From Polaribacter glomeratus (GTDB lineage: Bacteria > Bacteroidota > Bacteroidia > Flavobacteriales > Flavobacteriaceae): a DNA stretch of 64,000 nt. The translations under genes and the position numbers were made by a program. Under the pieces are notes generated by a model that saw only the letters and a list, made by a program, of their open reading frames with translations, was not told where the DNA came from and ran no database searches. The stretch is taken from NCBI RefSeq assembly GCF_002954665.1, contig NZ_MSCM01000001.1, forward strand, positions 2,130,290-2,194,289, read 5' to 3'. Shown piece after piece: positions 9,821 to 18,719 of this stretch (position 1 is its first letter; the number at the start of each line of letters is the position of its first letter).

Positions 9821-10696
9821 TTACTGGCGTCCACCTCTATTTCCTCTTCCACCACCTTGAAAGTTTTGTCTCATTTCTTCCGTCTTAATTTTAACGGTTT
9901 CGTTATACTTTTCTCTTGTAATTTCTTTTCCTTTTGATGGTGCTTCTATGACCTCTTTTTGTAATGGATTTAAAATGATTTCTGTACACAAAATTGTAGT
10001 TCTGCCTGAATTAATTTCTAAGATTAAACCCGGTAAACCCCAATGTTCACCTGGGCCATTATTAACGGGTATTTGTGGCGTGTACCAAGCAACAACTTCT
10101 ATTTGTTTTGGAATTTCTATATCATCAGAAACTTTAACAACATTTATAGAATCTTTTTTTGTTTCACCTTTTTTGTCATCATTACTCCTTCTTCTCATAT
10201 TTGTCCAATCTATAGGATCAACATCTTTTATCAAAGTAGCTTTAAAACAGGTATAATTTCCAATTTGCTTAGTTTCGCTTCCTAGCTCCCATTTTGGAGT
10301 TTCCATTTTATCAGAAACTAAAAACTTTTTACCAAAAAACTCTGTCTCTTCTATAGCTATTAAATCTTTTGTGTTTTTATATTTCACAGAACTTCCAGCC
10401 ATCATTGCCATAAACCCAGAACCTCTTCTGGCCGTTGGAGATGCCAATTGTTCGTCCTCCTTATAGAGAGAAGAAGTTTTATCAAAAGATAATATGAATG
10501 TTTTTTCTAATATAGATTTCATACTGTCTGCAATTTCTTTTTTTCTAGCCTCTGTCATTTGTCCTCCTCCACGACCGCCAAAACTGCTCATGTCCATAGT
10601 CGTTTTAGACATATAGATTGCTTTTCCTTGAAAATCTTTCTGGGCAAATGTGCCTAATGTAACAAGTGCAAAAAATAATGTAAATAATAATTTCAT
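9821..10696 (-). CDS. GLPGLI family protein
   Basis: A 291-residue exported protein with a signal peptide (1-18) and the family motif WGLPGLILEI near 217-226, followed by the conserved ILCTEI stretch. GLPGLI proteins are restricted to Bacteroidota and are usually encoded beside a carboxypeptidase-regulatory/TonB receptor, exactly as here (30-bp gap). Their biochemical role is unknown. A Gly/Arg-rich segment near the N-terminus (SSFGGRGGGQ) and a second Gly/Arg-rich tail (GGGRGNRGGRQ) are low-complexity additions. The protein is probably periplasmic or attached to the receptor. Confidence 0.88.
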   Translation of the reverse strand: MKLLFTLFFALVTLGTFAQKDFQGKAIYMSKTTMDMSSFGGRGGGQMTEARKKEIADSMKSILEKTFILSFDKTSSLYKEDEQLASPTARRGSGFMAMMAGSSVKYKNTKDLIAIEETEFFGKKFLVSDKMETPKWELGSETKQIGNYTCFKATLIKDVDPIDWTNMRRRSNDDKKGETKKDSINVVKVSDDIEIPKQIEVVAWYTPQIPVNNGPGEHWGLPGLILEINSGRTTILCTEIILNPLQKEVIEAPSKGKEITREKYNETVKIKTEEMRQNFQGGGRGNRGGRQ

Positions 10697-10998
10697 GTCT
10701 ATAAATTTAATTTTTTAATCTAAAGTAATCTTTAGTGATTTAATTTAGACTTTAAAAAAACTAAAAGGTTTAATTGAATTGCAAAAAAAATTGAACGTAA
10801 TTTTAATATTAATTACCACTCATTTTAATGTTTAAGCTATTTCTATTAAAATAGTTTTTCTTATTTGATTTGTCATTTTCGTTTTTTGAGACTTATGAAG
10901 TAAACAGTTCGTTCAACTTATCTAAAAAATAAAGTATTGTTTGCCGAAAACAAAACTAGTTTAAGAATGATTAAAACAAGAGTTTGGAATCAAAAAAA
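10697..10998. other. Spacer between GLPGLI gene and decayed regulator
   Basis: This AT-rich stretch must carry the promoter of the GLPGLI/receptor operon on the minus strand. A short hairpin (CTAAAG TAAT CTTTAG, 10720-10735) sits about 24 bp upstream of the GLPGLI start. Otherwise I see no coding sequence. It may include further eroded 5' sequence of the pseudogene at 10999, but I could not align it. Confidence 0.35.
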
Positions 10999-11417
10999 AT
11001 ATTGTTTTTATTGCGAAAAATCGCAAACTAGTGATGTTTTTTAAGGCTTTCATCATAGTGGAAACAATTATTTAAAAAAACTTTTTCGATGATAGAGTTG
11101 ATCGTTAGAATAAAATAATTGAAAACAGAATCGAACTAAAAACGAATGTTGACAATATTAAAATAGGAGAATACTCTTTTAATTTAACGAAGTAAACGCT
11201 AAAATACACATCAGAAATTGAACAACTTATACATCGAGAAGTGCAACTTCTTTCTCATTTATTTGAAAAGAAAAATGAAGTTCTAGACAGCGCGCTTTTA
11301 TTTTAAACAAACTTTAGAAAAATGATGATTTTTTTTAACGCCAAAAATATAGATGTGCTTATTGGTAAACTTCGAAAAAAATTAAAAAAAAGACAACATT
11401 CTGCAAATTATAAATAA
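10999..11417 (+). pseudogene. Remnant of an OmpR/PhoB-family response regulator
   Basis: Three reading frames together spell the second half of an OmpR-type regulator. Frame pieces ILFLL (10999-11013) and EKSQTSDVF-stop-GFHHSGNNYLKK (11015-11080) match receiver strand 4 through strand 5, with K-K in place of the usual TKPF. After a +1-type shift, FSMIELIVRIK (11083-11115) is the receiver's last helix. After another shift, residues from 11118 give a linker, then HREVQLLSHLFEKKNEVLD and FFNAKNIDVLIGKLRKKLK, the winged-helix core. In-frame TAA codons occur at 11042, 11193 and 11304. The N-terminal half with the phospho-acceptor Asp is missing. It reads away from the GLPGLI/TonB pair, so it may have regulated that operon once. 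Confidence 0.8.
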
Positions 11418-11517
11418 TTAGAAGAGTCTTTGGATATAAATTAATTTGTTAACCATTTCATAACTATATTTTTTACTACCTTTATAGTCTCTTTTTAATT
11501 TTAGAATTTTTAAAAAT

Positions 11518-12132
11518 ATGCACGTTGCAATTGCAGGAAATATTGGTGCTGGTAAAACCACACTAACCCAACTTTTAGCCAAACATTATAAATGGAATCC
11601 TCATTTTGAATCTGTTGATGAAAATCCTTATTTAGACGATTTTTATGCAGAAATGGAACGTTGGTCTTTTAATTTACAGGTTTACTTTTTAAACAGTCGT
11701 TTTCGTCAAATTTTAGAATTGAGAGAATCTGGTAAAAACATTATTCAAGACAGAACCATTTATGAGGATGCACATATTTTTGCGCCCAACTTACATGCAA
11801 TGGGTTTAATGACGAATAGAGATTATAGTAATTATAGCTCTTTGTTCGATTTAATGGAAAACTTAGTTTCACCTCCAGATTTATTAATTTATTTACGTGC
11901 CGATATCTCAACGTTAGTTGGTCAAATTCATAAGCGTGGTAGAGATTATGAAAACTCTATAAGTATCGATTATTTAAGCAGATTAAATGAACGGTACGAA
12001 GCTTGGATTTCTACGTATACAAAAGGAAAGTTATTAATTATTGATGTCGATAATTTAGATTTTGTAACAAATCAAGAAGATTTAGGATATGTTATAGATA
12101 GAATAGACTCGCAGATAAATGGTTTATTTTAA
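11518..12132 (+). CDS. Deoxynucleoside kinase (dNK/dCK-dGK family)
   Basis: A 204-residue cytoplasmic kinase that phosphorylates deoxynucleosides for salvage into dNTPs. The P-loop is GNIGAGKTT (7-15), the DRT-IYED motif at 78-84 holds the catalytic/sugar-binding Asp-Arg and Glu, and HKRGRDYE (138-145) is the Arg-rich lid. Length and motif order match bacterial deoxyadenosine/deoxyguanosine/deoxycytidine kinases; base specificity is not readable. It is monocistronic with its own terminator. The upstream spacer holds the response-regulator pseudogene. Confidence 0.9.
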   Translation: MHVAIAGNIGAGKTTLTQLLAKHYKWNPHFESVDENPYLDDFYAEMERWSFNLQVYFLNSRFRQILELRESGKNIIQDRTIYEDAHIFAPNLHAMGLMTNRDYSNYSSLFDLMENLVSPPDLLIYLRADISTLVGQIHKRGRDYENSISIDYLSRLNERYEAWISTYTKGKLLIIDVDNLDFVTNQEDLGYVIDRIDSQINGLF

Positions 12133-12158
12133 TAAAAATAACTATTATAAAAAAGTAA

Positions 12159-12186
12159 AGAGACCGTTTTCACGGTCTCTTTTTTC
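12159..12186 (+). terminator. Rho-independent terminator of the deoxynucleoside kinase gene
   Basis: Perfect 9-bp stem AGAGACCGT / ACGGTCTCT with a 4-base loop, followed by a run of T. It starts 27 bp after the kinase stop. Confidence 0.9.
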
Positions 12187-12234
12187 GTGATAAAATCACT
12201 CATGATAGATAGTCCCCCAACTTTCTATCAAATC

Positions 12235-13077
12235 TTAGGTTGAGTATGAACTCAACACTTCTATTTTATTATCTACAATTTCCTTAATAGGAATTATAAT
12301 TTTTTTGTTTTCAAACATTAAAACTACAGCTATGTTATCTATCGATTCTATAATGCCTTCAAAGTTAGTTGCTTTTATTGTATCGCCAACTTGTAGATTT
12401 TTTCTAGAATAATAACCAAATAATAATCTTTTTATTACATCTATAGATCCTAAACCAAAAGCAATAGTAAAAGCCAATAAAATTGACGCAAATATAATAG
12501 ATAAATTGTTAGTAATCAAGTCTGTTTTAACATCTGCCTGGTTTAATGCTGTAACACTTACTATTATTGCTATTACGTAAAAAACAATATTACCAACTAG
12601 CCGCCCTCCTGTTAATTCTAAAGAATAAAACGTTGCCGAAATTGTTTTTCTTACAACATTTGCAAGGTAAACCCCAATTGCGAAAATTATTAAAGCGCTT
12701 ATTAATTTTGGTAAATATGCTATTAGAATACTTAGCTGCTCGGAAATCATTTTTAAACCTAATAATTCTGACGCTATGATAATAAAAACTAAAATTAAAA
12801 CCCACTTAATAGCGGTTACAATAATCTTGGTTGGTTGAATTTTGATAAACGAATTGCCAAAAATTTCATCAACATTTAATTTTTCGGGCAAACTATCAAT
12901 CTTAGTAAAACCCAATGCTTTTTTAATAATGTATAAAGTTACTCTTATAAAAAGCCATCCAAAGATAAAAAAAGCAACACCCTTTAAAAGTTGCGGTAAA
13001 AAAGCTACAAAACTATTCCAAAGGTTATATAAAAAACTGAAATCAAAATCTGTTGATAGATATATTGGTATCATCAT
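12235..13077 (-). CDS. Mechanosensitive ion channel family protein (MscS-related, conserved TM-helix type)
   Basis: A 280-residue membrane protein. Hydrophobic helices lie near 22-52, 83-108, 115-145, 165-180 and 190-215. The first ones resemble the conserved TM-helix repeats found in small MscS-like proteins of Bacteroidota, with Gly/Ala-rich pore-like helices. The C-terminal segment (VGDTIKATNFEGIIESID, then KIIIPIKEIVDNKI) matches the beta domain that follows the MscS pore helix. It probably opens on hypo-osmotic stress, though function is inferred. It lies 19 bp downstream of a 60-residue ORF that directly follows an ECF sigma gene, so the three look like one operon. Confidence 0.83.
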   Translation of the reverse strand: MMIPIYLSTDFDFSFLYNLWNSFVAFLPQLLKGVAFFIFGWLFIRVTLYIIKKALGFTKIDSLPEKLNVDEIFGNSFIKIQPTKIIVTAIKWVLILVFIIIASELLGLKMISEQLSILIAYLPKLISALIIFAIGVYLANVVRKTISATFYSLELTGGRLVGNIVFYVIAIIVSVTALNQADVKTDLITNNLSIIFASILLAFTIAFGLGSIDVIKRLLFGYYSRKNLQVGDTIKATNFEGIIESIDNIAVVLMFENKKIIIPIKEIVDNKIEVLSSYST

Positions 13078-13096
13078 GATTGGTTAATAATTATGG

Positions 13097-13279
13097 TTAT
13101 TTTTTTTTCTTAAGAGAATTGCCCCCAAAAACATCGCCAATAGTGCTTGGGTATTTTACCAAGAACAAATCTGCAATATCCATTGTAAGCTTAATCATAT
13201 TCACATCATTCATTACCCGCTGTTTTAAAACCTGGGGAACTTCGTGATGTTGTAAAATTTCTTTAAACGGGTTACTCAT
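13097..13279 (-). CDS. Small conserved protein between an ECF sigma factor and a channel gene
   Basis: A 60-residue soluble protein with no signal or membrane segment. An N-terminal amphipathic region (FKEILQHHEVPQVLKQRV) is followed by a short helix and a KKKK tail. The start lies 2 bp after the sigma-factor stop, implying translational coupling. The position suggests it could modulate the sigma factor as a tiny anti-sigma or co-factor, but it has no zinc motif or transmembrane helix of classical anti-sigma proteins. I do not recognise a family. The coding call rests on tight spacing and normal codon use. Confidence 0.7.
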   Translation of the reverse strand: MSNPFKEILQHHEVPQVLKQRVMNDVNMIKLTMDIADLFLVKYPSTIGDVFGGNSLKKKK

Positions 13280-13281
13280 AA

Positions 13282-13851
13282 TTACAATTCTTCATACACA
13301 CTAACAACTTTTACTTTAGCTCTTTTAAGACGCATTTTAACTGCGCTTTCCCCTATTTCTAAAGCTTCAGAAATTTCTTTGATACTCATGTCATCTTGAT
13401 ATTTCATTAAAAGTATCATTTTTTCTTTTGCATCAATTATAGCAAATGCTTTTGCTAGATTATCGGCTTTAAGTTCAAATAATTGTGCATCTTCAATATC
13501 ATCAAAATCATCATCACCTTTTATTTGATCTGTAACAACTGTAACTCTTTCTTTCTTTTTATGATCGTTTCTTTGCACATAATTTACACAGAAATTATAG
13601 GTAAAAGAATACAACCATGTAGAAAATTTAGAGTTTCCTTTAAATGTTTTTAGTTTTACAAATAGCCTAATAAAAATGTCATGAGTCAAATCTTCTGCTT
13701 CTTCTTTATTCTTAGAAAAACCATAACATTTGTTATATACTACTTTTGAAAATCTGTCATATAATATAGCAAACAATTGCGAGTTGTTTGTTTCTACTAT
13801 TTTAAAAACTAATTCTTCATCAGTTAGGGAGTGCGCACTACTAGCTTTCAA
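13282..13851 (-). CDS. ECF-type RNA polymerase sigma factor
   Basis: A 189-residue sigma-70 family protein with only regions 2 and 4. Region 2 spans about 25-95, with the core-binding stretch EAEDLTHDIFIRLF and the -10-contacting FSTWLYSFTYNFCVNYVQR. Region 4 spans about 130-185, with the helix-turn-helix MSIKEISEALEIGESAVKMRLKR. An acidic linker (KGDDDFDDIEDAQ) separates them. It is followed by a 60-residue protein and a mechanosensitive channel gene, with no transmembrane anti-sigma (FecR-like) gene nearby. Regulation may therefore work through the small downstream protein or through expression level; that is inference. Envelope or osmotic stress is suggested by the channel. Confidence 0.93.
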   Translation of the reverse strand: MKASSAHSLTDEELVFKIVETNNSQLFAILYDRFSKVVYNKCYGFSKNKEEAEDLTHDIFIRLFVKLKTFKGNSKFSTWLYSFTYNFCVNYVQRNDHKKKERVTVVTDQIKGDDDFDDIEDAQLFELKADNLAKAFAIIDAKEKMILLMKYQDDMSIKEISEALEIGESAVKMRLKRAKVKVVSVYEEL

Positions 13852-14066
13852 TACTTATAATATTTTAGACACAAAGAAAATTAATAAGTCACAATTATTT
13901 TTTTTAATAAGACAAACGGCGCTTTTCTTTCGATAAAGCGTGTTTTTTTTGCTTTTTATAAAAAAAAATGAACTCTTTTTTATTTTTTTGTAACATTTAT
14001 ATAAATTCTTACGTACAAGTAAGTGTAGCAATTACAATAATCGTTTAAAAAGTTATATAGAATTCG

Positions 14067-14930
14067 ATGAGACAACTTAAAATCACCAAGCAGGTTACTA
14101 ACAGAGAAACCGCATCGTTAGATAAATATTTACAAGAAATTGGTAAAGTAGACTTAATTACTGCCGATGAAGAAGTAGAATTAGCACAACTAATTAAAGC
14201 TGGTGACCAAAGAGCACTAGAAAAATTAACAAAAGCCAATTTAAGATTTGTGGTTTCTGTAGCAAAACAATACCAAAATCAAGGACTAACTTTACCAGAT
14301 CTAATTAATGAAGGTAACTTAGGTTTAATTAAAGCTGCAAAACGTTTTGACGAAACTAGAGGTTTTAAATTTATATCATATGCCGTTTGGTGGATTCGTC
14401 AATCTATTTTACAAGCATTAGCAGAACAATCTAGAATTGTACGTTTACCGTTAAATAAAATTGGTTCTATCAATAAAATTAACAAAATGTATGCGTTCTT
14501 AGAGCAAGAAAATGAAAGACCTCCAAGTCCAGAAGAAATTGCTAAAAAACTAGACATGACGGTTAATGACGTTAAAGAATCTATGAAAAACTCTGGACGT
14601 CACGTATCTATGGATGCACCTTTAATTGAAGGTGAAGATTCTAATTTATATGATGTTTTAAACTCTGGAGAATCTCCAAATCCTGATAGACAATTACTAC
14701 ACGAATCTTTGCGTATCGAAATTAATAGAGCTTTAGAAACATTAACTCCACGTGAGGCAGATGTTGTAAAATTATATTTTGGTTTAGGAGAGCATCAACC
14801 AATGACTTTAGAGGAAATTGGAGAAACGTTCGATTTAACTCGCGAGCGTGTTCGTCAAATTAAAGAAAAAGCAATTAGAAGATTAAAACATACATCAAGA
14901 AGTAAAATTTTAATGACGTATCTTGGATAA
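14067..14930 (+). CDS. rpoD: Primary RNA polymerase sigma factor RpoD (SigA)
   Basis: A 287-residue sigma factor of the short Bacteroidota type, lacking the N-terminal region 1.1 and the large non-conserved region of E. coli sigma-70. Region 1.2 is at 15-50, region 2 at about 55-125 ([20 protein letters not shown]), region 3 at 135-210, and region 4 at 220-280 ([23 protein letters not shown]). It directs housekeeping transcription from TTTG/TAnnTTTG promoters such as those seen across this window. Upstream, TTTG at 13987-13990 with 19-bp spacing to TACGTACA is a possible promoter, but with a poor -7 box. A terminator follows, then a dispersed repeat. Confidence 0.96.
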   Translation: MRQLKITKQVTNRETASLDKYLQEIGKVDLITADEEVELAQLIKAGDQRALEKLTKANLRFVVSVAKQYQNQGLTLPDLINEGNLGLIKAAKRFDETRGFKFISYAVWWIRQSILQALAEQSRIVRLPLNKIGSINKINKMYAFLEQENERPPSPEEIAKKLDMTVNDVKESMKNSGRHVSMDAPLIEGEDSNLYDVLNSGESPNPDRQLLHESLRIEINRALETLTPREADVVKLYFGLGEHQPMTLEEIGETFDLTRERVRQIKEKAIRRLKHTSRSKILMTYLG

Positions 14931-14993
14931 TGGTCTTAAACCATTTTAGATATTTCTTTCATCCTGAATTATACGTATGAATATTTTATAGAA

Positions 14994-15026
14994 AACTCTC
15001 GAATTCATTTTCGAGGGTTTTTTTTT
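14994..15026 (+). terminator. Rho-independent terminator of rpoD
   Basis: The stem AACTCTCGAA / TTCGAGGGTT (one G-T pair) with a 6-base loop is followed by at least eight T. Confidence 0.85.
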
Positions 15027-15114
15027 GAAGCTAATTCCTGCTTTCACTACTCGCTTTTTTTATCCTAAAAAGGAATAAAAAAGAGCTCAAACAAACCGTT
15101 CAATCAGGGCTAAA
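15027..15114 (-). repeat. Dispersed flavobacterial repeat, copy B
   Basis: Read on the minus strand it begins TTTAGCCCTGATTGAA and ends GAAAGCAGGAATTAGCTTC. The same two ends, in the same order, flank the element at 56064-56140; only the middle differs. Here the middle holds an A/T-rich hairpin (CCTAAAAAGG). The element lies 3' of rpoD, directly after its terminator. In both copies the GAAGCT end is nearest the preceding gene's 3' end. Confidence 0.75.
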
Positions 15115-15226
15115 CTTGTTTATAAGCAAATCGTTTTCCATGTATCTATGTGGTAAACTAAAACTAAATACTACCAAACTATTAAAAAATTAACTTTCTC
15201 ATTCTTCTTCACTAAAACGAATTAAT

Positions 15227-15234
15227 TATCTTTG
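15227..15234 (+). promoter_or_regulatory. Probable -7 box of the rpe operon
   Basis: TATCTTTG matches the Bacteroidota TAnnTTTG consensus and ends 27 bp before the rpe start. No clear TTTG -33 box is found at the usual 19-bp spacing. Confidence 0.5.
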
Positions 15235-15261
15235 TAAAAATAACGACACAACCACAAAATA

Positions 15262-15918
15262 ATGAGTAACTTAATTGCACCTTCAATTTTAGCAGCAGAC
15301 TTCGCCAATTTACAACGCGATATAGAAATGGTTAACAATAGCGAAGCAGATTGGTTTCATATTGATATTATGGACGGCGTTTTTGTACCCAACATATCTT
15401 TTGGAATGCCTGTTTTAAAAGCAATTACCAAACACGCTACAAAACCTATTGATGTGCATTTAATGATTGTAAATCCTGATCAATACATAGAAACTTTTGC
15501 AGAGTTAGGTGCCAATATTTTAACCGTGCATTATGAAGCTTGCAATCATTTACACAGAACTGTACAAGCCATAAAAGCTGCCGGAATGAAAGCCGGAGTT
15601 GCTTTAAATCCGCATACGCCAGTTGCTGTTTTAGAAGATATTATTACCGATTTAGATTTAGTGTGTATCATGAGTGTAAATCCTGGTTTTGGAGGTCAAT
15701 CTTTTATAGAAAATACCTACAAAAAAGTACAGCAACTAAAACATTTAATTGAGTTTACAGCATCTAGTTGCCAAATAGAAATTGATGGTGGTGTTACAGA
15801 TCTAAACGCTAATGAGTTAATTGAAGCCGGCGCAAATGTATTAGTTGCAGGAAGTTATGTTTTTAGATCAGAAGACCCAACAGGAACTATTTCAAGTTTA
15901 AAAAATTTAATTGGATAA
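15262..15918 (+). CDS. rpe: Ribulose-phosphate 3-epimerase
   Basis: A 218-residue cytoplasmic TIM-barrel enzyme of the pentose phosphate pathway, interconverting ribulose 5-phosphate and xylulose 5-phosphate. Diagnostic motifs are all present: the N-terminal IAPSILAADFANL, metal-binding HIDIMDG, HLMI, the phosphate loop MSVNPGFGGQSF, and EIDGGV with the second catalytic Asp. Length is typical for the family. It overlaps the next gene by 8 bp, so the two are translationally coupled. Confidence 0.96.
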   Translation: MSNLIAPSILAADFANLQRDIEMVNNSEADWFHIDIMDGVFVPNISFGMPVLKAITKHATKPIDVHLMIVNPDQYIETFAELGANILTVHYEACNHLHRTVQAIKAAGMKAGVALNPHTPVAVLEDIITDLDLVCIMSVNPGFGGQSFIENTYKKVQQLKHLIEFTASSCQIEIDGGVTDLNANELIEAGANVLVAGSYVFRSEDPTGTISSLKNLIG

Positions 15919-17305
15919 ACTGTACACTGTAATAGACATAGAAACCACAGGAAACGGATATAAAGGTCAGAAAATAACTGAAATTTCTATTTTTGTTTTT
16001 GATGGCAAAGTGGTGGTTGATGAATTTACTTCTCTAGTAAATCCAGAACAAAACATTCCTACATTTATAACCAATTTAACAGGTATTACAAATGCCATGG
16101 TTAGAAATGCGCCTAAGTTTTATGAAATTGCAAAAAAAGTAGAAGAACTTACTAAAGACACTATTTTTGTAGCACATAATGTTAATTTTGATTACAATAT
16201 TATTCAGGCTGAGTTTAAAAACCTAGGTTTTGATTTTAAACGAAAAAAACTATGTACAGTTCGTTTAACTAGAAAGATTGTCCCGGGTTTAAGCTCGTAT
16301 AGTTTAGGTAATATTTGTACTGCAGAAAACATTCCAATAAATGGCAGACACAGAGCAAAAGGTGATGCAGAAGCAACTACAGAATTATTTAGAAGATTAT
16401 TAGAAAGAGATACTAATTTTACAATCAATTCTTTTTTAAATCCTAAATCGAGGCAAGCTACTTTACCACCGCTTTTAGATAAAATAATAGTGGATAATTT
16501 GCCCGAAAAACACGGCGTTTACTATTTTAAAAATCTTGCTAAAGAAGTTATTTATGTTGGCAAAGCCAATAATATAAAACAACGAGTAATCAGCCATTTT
16601 TACGATAAAAAGAAAAAAGAACAAACGATGTGCCTAGAAACTGCCGATATTTCTTATACAAAAACAGGTAGTGAATTATTGGCACTTTTATTAGAATCTT
16701 CAGAAATAAAACACATTTATCCAAAATACAACAGAGCACAAAGAAGAGCTGGTGAAGCTGTTGGTTTGTTTTCTTATGAAGACCAAAAGGGAATTATTCA
16801 TCTGGCTTATAATCGTTTAAAATTAGCGCCAAATGCAATTATGAAATACTATTCTATTGCAGAATGTAGAACTCATTTAGAGTATCTGTGTAAAGAATTT
16901 GAATTATGCCCCAAATATTGTCTTTTACAAACCAATGTTTCTAGCTGTTTTCATTATCAAATTAAAGAGTGTAAAGGTATTTGTTGCGGCAATGAACCTG
17001 TAGAAGAATATAATAAACGAGTTAGAGCAGCTATAAAATCTGTAGGAATTGGCGCAGAAAATTTAGTAATCAAACAAAAAGGAAGAACTAAAAATGAAGT
17101 TGGTTTTGCTTTAATTTTAGACGGAATTTACAAAGGTTTCGGTTATGTAGAAAAACAACAAGCTGAAGAATTAGAGAATCCAGAAGAGTATCAATTTTTT
17201 GTAGAACCTAAAAAAGATAATAGAGATATTCAAAGAATTATAGCGTCCTATTTAAAGAAAACAGCGAAATTAAAAGCAATTGAAAATGGAGAAATCAGCA
17301 TATAA
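15911..17305 (+). CDS. DnaQ-type 3'-5' exonuclease fused to a UvrC-like GIY-YIG nuclease
   Basis: A 464-residue two-nuclease fusion. Residues 1-165 are a DEDDh exonuclease like the DNA polymerase III epsilon subunit: DIETTG (D9, E11), HNVNFDYN (D94), and H147/D152 in HRAKGDAEAT. Residues about 197-275 are a GIY-YIG domain (HGVYYF, VIYVGKAN, then a conserved Glu near 262 in LLESSEIK). A Cys-rich stretch (CPKYC, CFHY, CKGICCG; 333-359) follows, as in UvrC and Cho. A role in DNA repair is likely. The start is TTG: D9 leaves no room for a later start and no ATG precedes it in frame. It overlaps rpe by 8 bp. Confidence 0.9.
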   Translation: MDKLYTVIDIETTGNGYKGQKITEISIFVFDGKVVVDEFTSLVNPEQNIPTFITNLTGITNAMVRNAPKFYEIAKKVEELTKDTIFVAHNVNFDYNIIQAEFKNLGFDFKRKKLCTVRLTRKIVPGLSSYSLGNICTAENIPINGRHRAKGDAEATTELFRRLLERDTNFTINSFLNPKSRQATLPPLLDKIIVDNLPEKHGVYYFKNLAKEVIYVGKANNIKQRVISHFYDKKKKEQTMCLETADISYTKTGSELLALLLESSEIKHIYPKYNRAQRRAGEAVGLFSYEDQKGIIHLAYNRLKLAPNAIMKYYSIAECRTHLEYLCKEFELCPKYCLLQTNVSSCFHYQIKECKGICCGNEPVEEYNKRVRAAIKSVGIGAENLVIKQKGRTKNEVGFALILDGIYKGFGYVEKQQAEELENPEEYQFFVEPKKDNRDIQRIIASYLKKTAKLKAIENGEISI

Positions 17306-18566
17306 AATACATATTATTGGTGCAGGAATTAGTGGTTTAATTGCTGCTCAAATTTTAGAGAATCATGGATATTGCCCTGTAATTATTGAAGCTTCTAATT
17401 CTGTTGGCGGTCGGGTAAAAACAGATGTTGTAAACGATTATAATTTAGATCATGGTTTTCAAGTTTTATTAACTTCGTATCCTGCAGCGCAAAAGTATCT
17501 AAATTATGATGCTTTAGAGTTGCAGCAGTTTTTACCTGGTGCAACTATTTTTAAAAATGGCAAATCACAAACTATTGGTGATCCTTTGCGAAGTCTTTCT
17601 TTACTTTTACCAACCTTATTTTCATCTGTAGGTACTTTTTCTGATAAAATAAAAATCTTACAATTAAATGCGTTTTTAAAGAAAAAAACACTGACTGATA
17701 TTTTTAAAACGGAAGAGAAATCAACCCTAAACTATCTGCAAAATTTTGGATTTTCTAAAGATATGATTCAAACCTTTTTTAAACCATTTTTTAGCGGAAT
17801 CTTTTTAGAGCCTAATTTAGAAACTTCAAGTAGAATGTTCGAATTTGTCTATAAAATGTTTGGCGACGGATTAGCGGTGCTACCTAAAAACGGAATTCAA
17901 GCTATCCCAAATCAGTTGAAGAACAATTTAAAAACGACGCGATTTCAATTTGATACATCAGTAAAAGAAGTAAAAAACAACCTCATAATTTTACAAGACG
18001 GATCAGAAATTAAAACTCATTTTACCATTATTGCCACAGAAGCAAGTCATTTAGTTTCTAATTTAAAAAACCAAGAAACTACATGGAAAAGTTGTGATAC
18101 CCTTTATTTTGAAAGCAAAACCAGAAATATTCAAAAACCTATTATCGGTTTAATTGCGGATGAAAAAGCATTAATTAATAATATTTTTTATCATACATCT
18201 ATAGAAACATCAGCAAAAGCAAAACAAGAATTACTTTCGGTTACAATTGTTAAAGAACATGATTTATCCGAAGAAAAATTAGTTAAAAAAGTAACAGAAG
18301 ATTTAAAAACATATTGCAACATTTTTGATATAAAATTTTTAAAACGTTACCGAATTAACATGGCGTTGCCAAAATTAACCAATCTTCAATATGAGATTTC
18401 AAGTACAGAAACGAAACTAACATCTGCTATATTTTTAGCTGGTGATATTTTGCTAAACGGTTCTTTAAATGCTGCTATGATTTCGGGAGAAAGAGCTGCT
18501 TTAGGAGTTATACAAACGTTAGAAGATGGTTTAATTGTAGATGAATTAACATCAGAATATTCTTAA
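17286..18566 (+). CDS. FAD-dependent amine oxidase/desaturase-type oxidoreductase
   Basis: A 426-residue flavoprotein. The N-terminal dinucleotide-binding fold has the motif HIIGAGISGLIAA (8-20), a conserved Glu at the end of strand 2 (VIIEAS), and the GGRVKTD motif typical of amine oxidases, protoporphyrinogen oxidases and phytoene desaturases. The C-terminus has IFLAGDILLNGSLNAAMISGERAA, the second FAD-binding stretch. Substrate is unknown. I chose the ATG at 17286 over a TTG two codons earlier; either way it overlaps the exonuclease gene by about 20 bp and forms an operon with rpe. A bidirectional terminator follows. Confidence 0.87.
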   Translation: MEKSAYKIHIIGAGISGLIAAQILENHGYCPVIIEASNSVGGRVKTDVVNDYNLDHGFQVLLTSYPAAQKYLNYDALELQQFLPGATIFKNGKSQTIGDPLRSLSLLLPTLFSSVGTFSDKIKILQLNAFLKKKTLTDIFKTEEKSTLNYLQNFGFSKDMIQTFFKPFFSGIFLEPNLETSSRMFEFVYKMFGDGLAVLPKNGIQAIPNQLKNNLKTTRFQFDTSVKEVKNNLIILQDGSEIKTHFTIIATEASHLVSNLKNQETTWKSCDTLYFESKTRNIQKPIIGLIADEKALINNIFYHTSIETSAKAKQELLSVTIVKEHDLSEEKLVKKVTEDLKTYCNIFDIKFLKRYRINMALPKLTNLQYEISSTETKLTSAIFLAGDILLNGSLNAAMISGERAALGVIQTLEDGLIVDELTSEYS

Positions 18567-18650
18567 AAAAATAGCATACAATTTTATATTAGGCAGCATA
18601 TTTTAAAGTTTTTAAACACTTCATTAGAGTTGAAATCTTTTTTTAAAACA

Positions 18651-18685
18651 AATAAAAAGAGGCTATTAAAAAAGCCTCTTTCCGC
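18651..18685. terminator. Bidirectional terminator between the FAD oxidoreductase and CBS genes
   Basis: The perfect 9-bp stem AAAGAGGCT / AGCCTCTTT (18656-18664 and 18673-18681) has an A-rich 5' flank and a short T tract. It lies between two convergent genes. Confidence 0.7.
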
Positions 18686-18719
18686 TAACTAAGTAACTAA
18701 CCAATTTTCTCTTTAAAAA

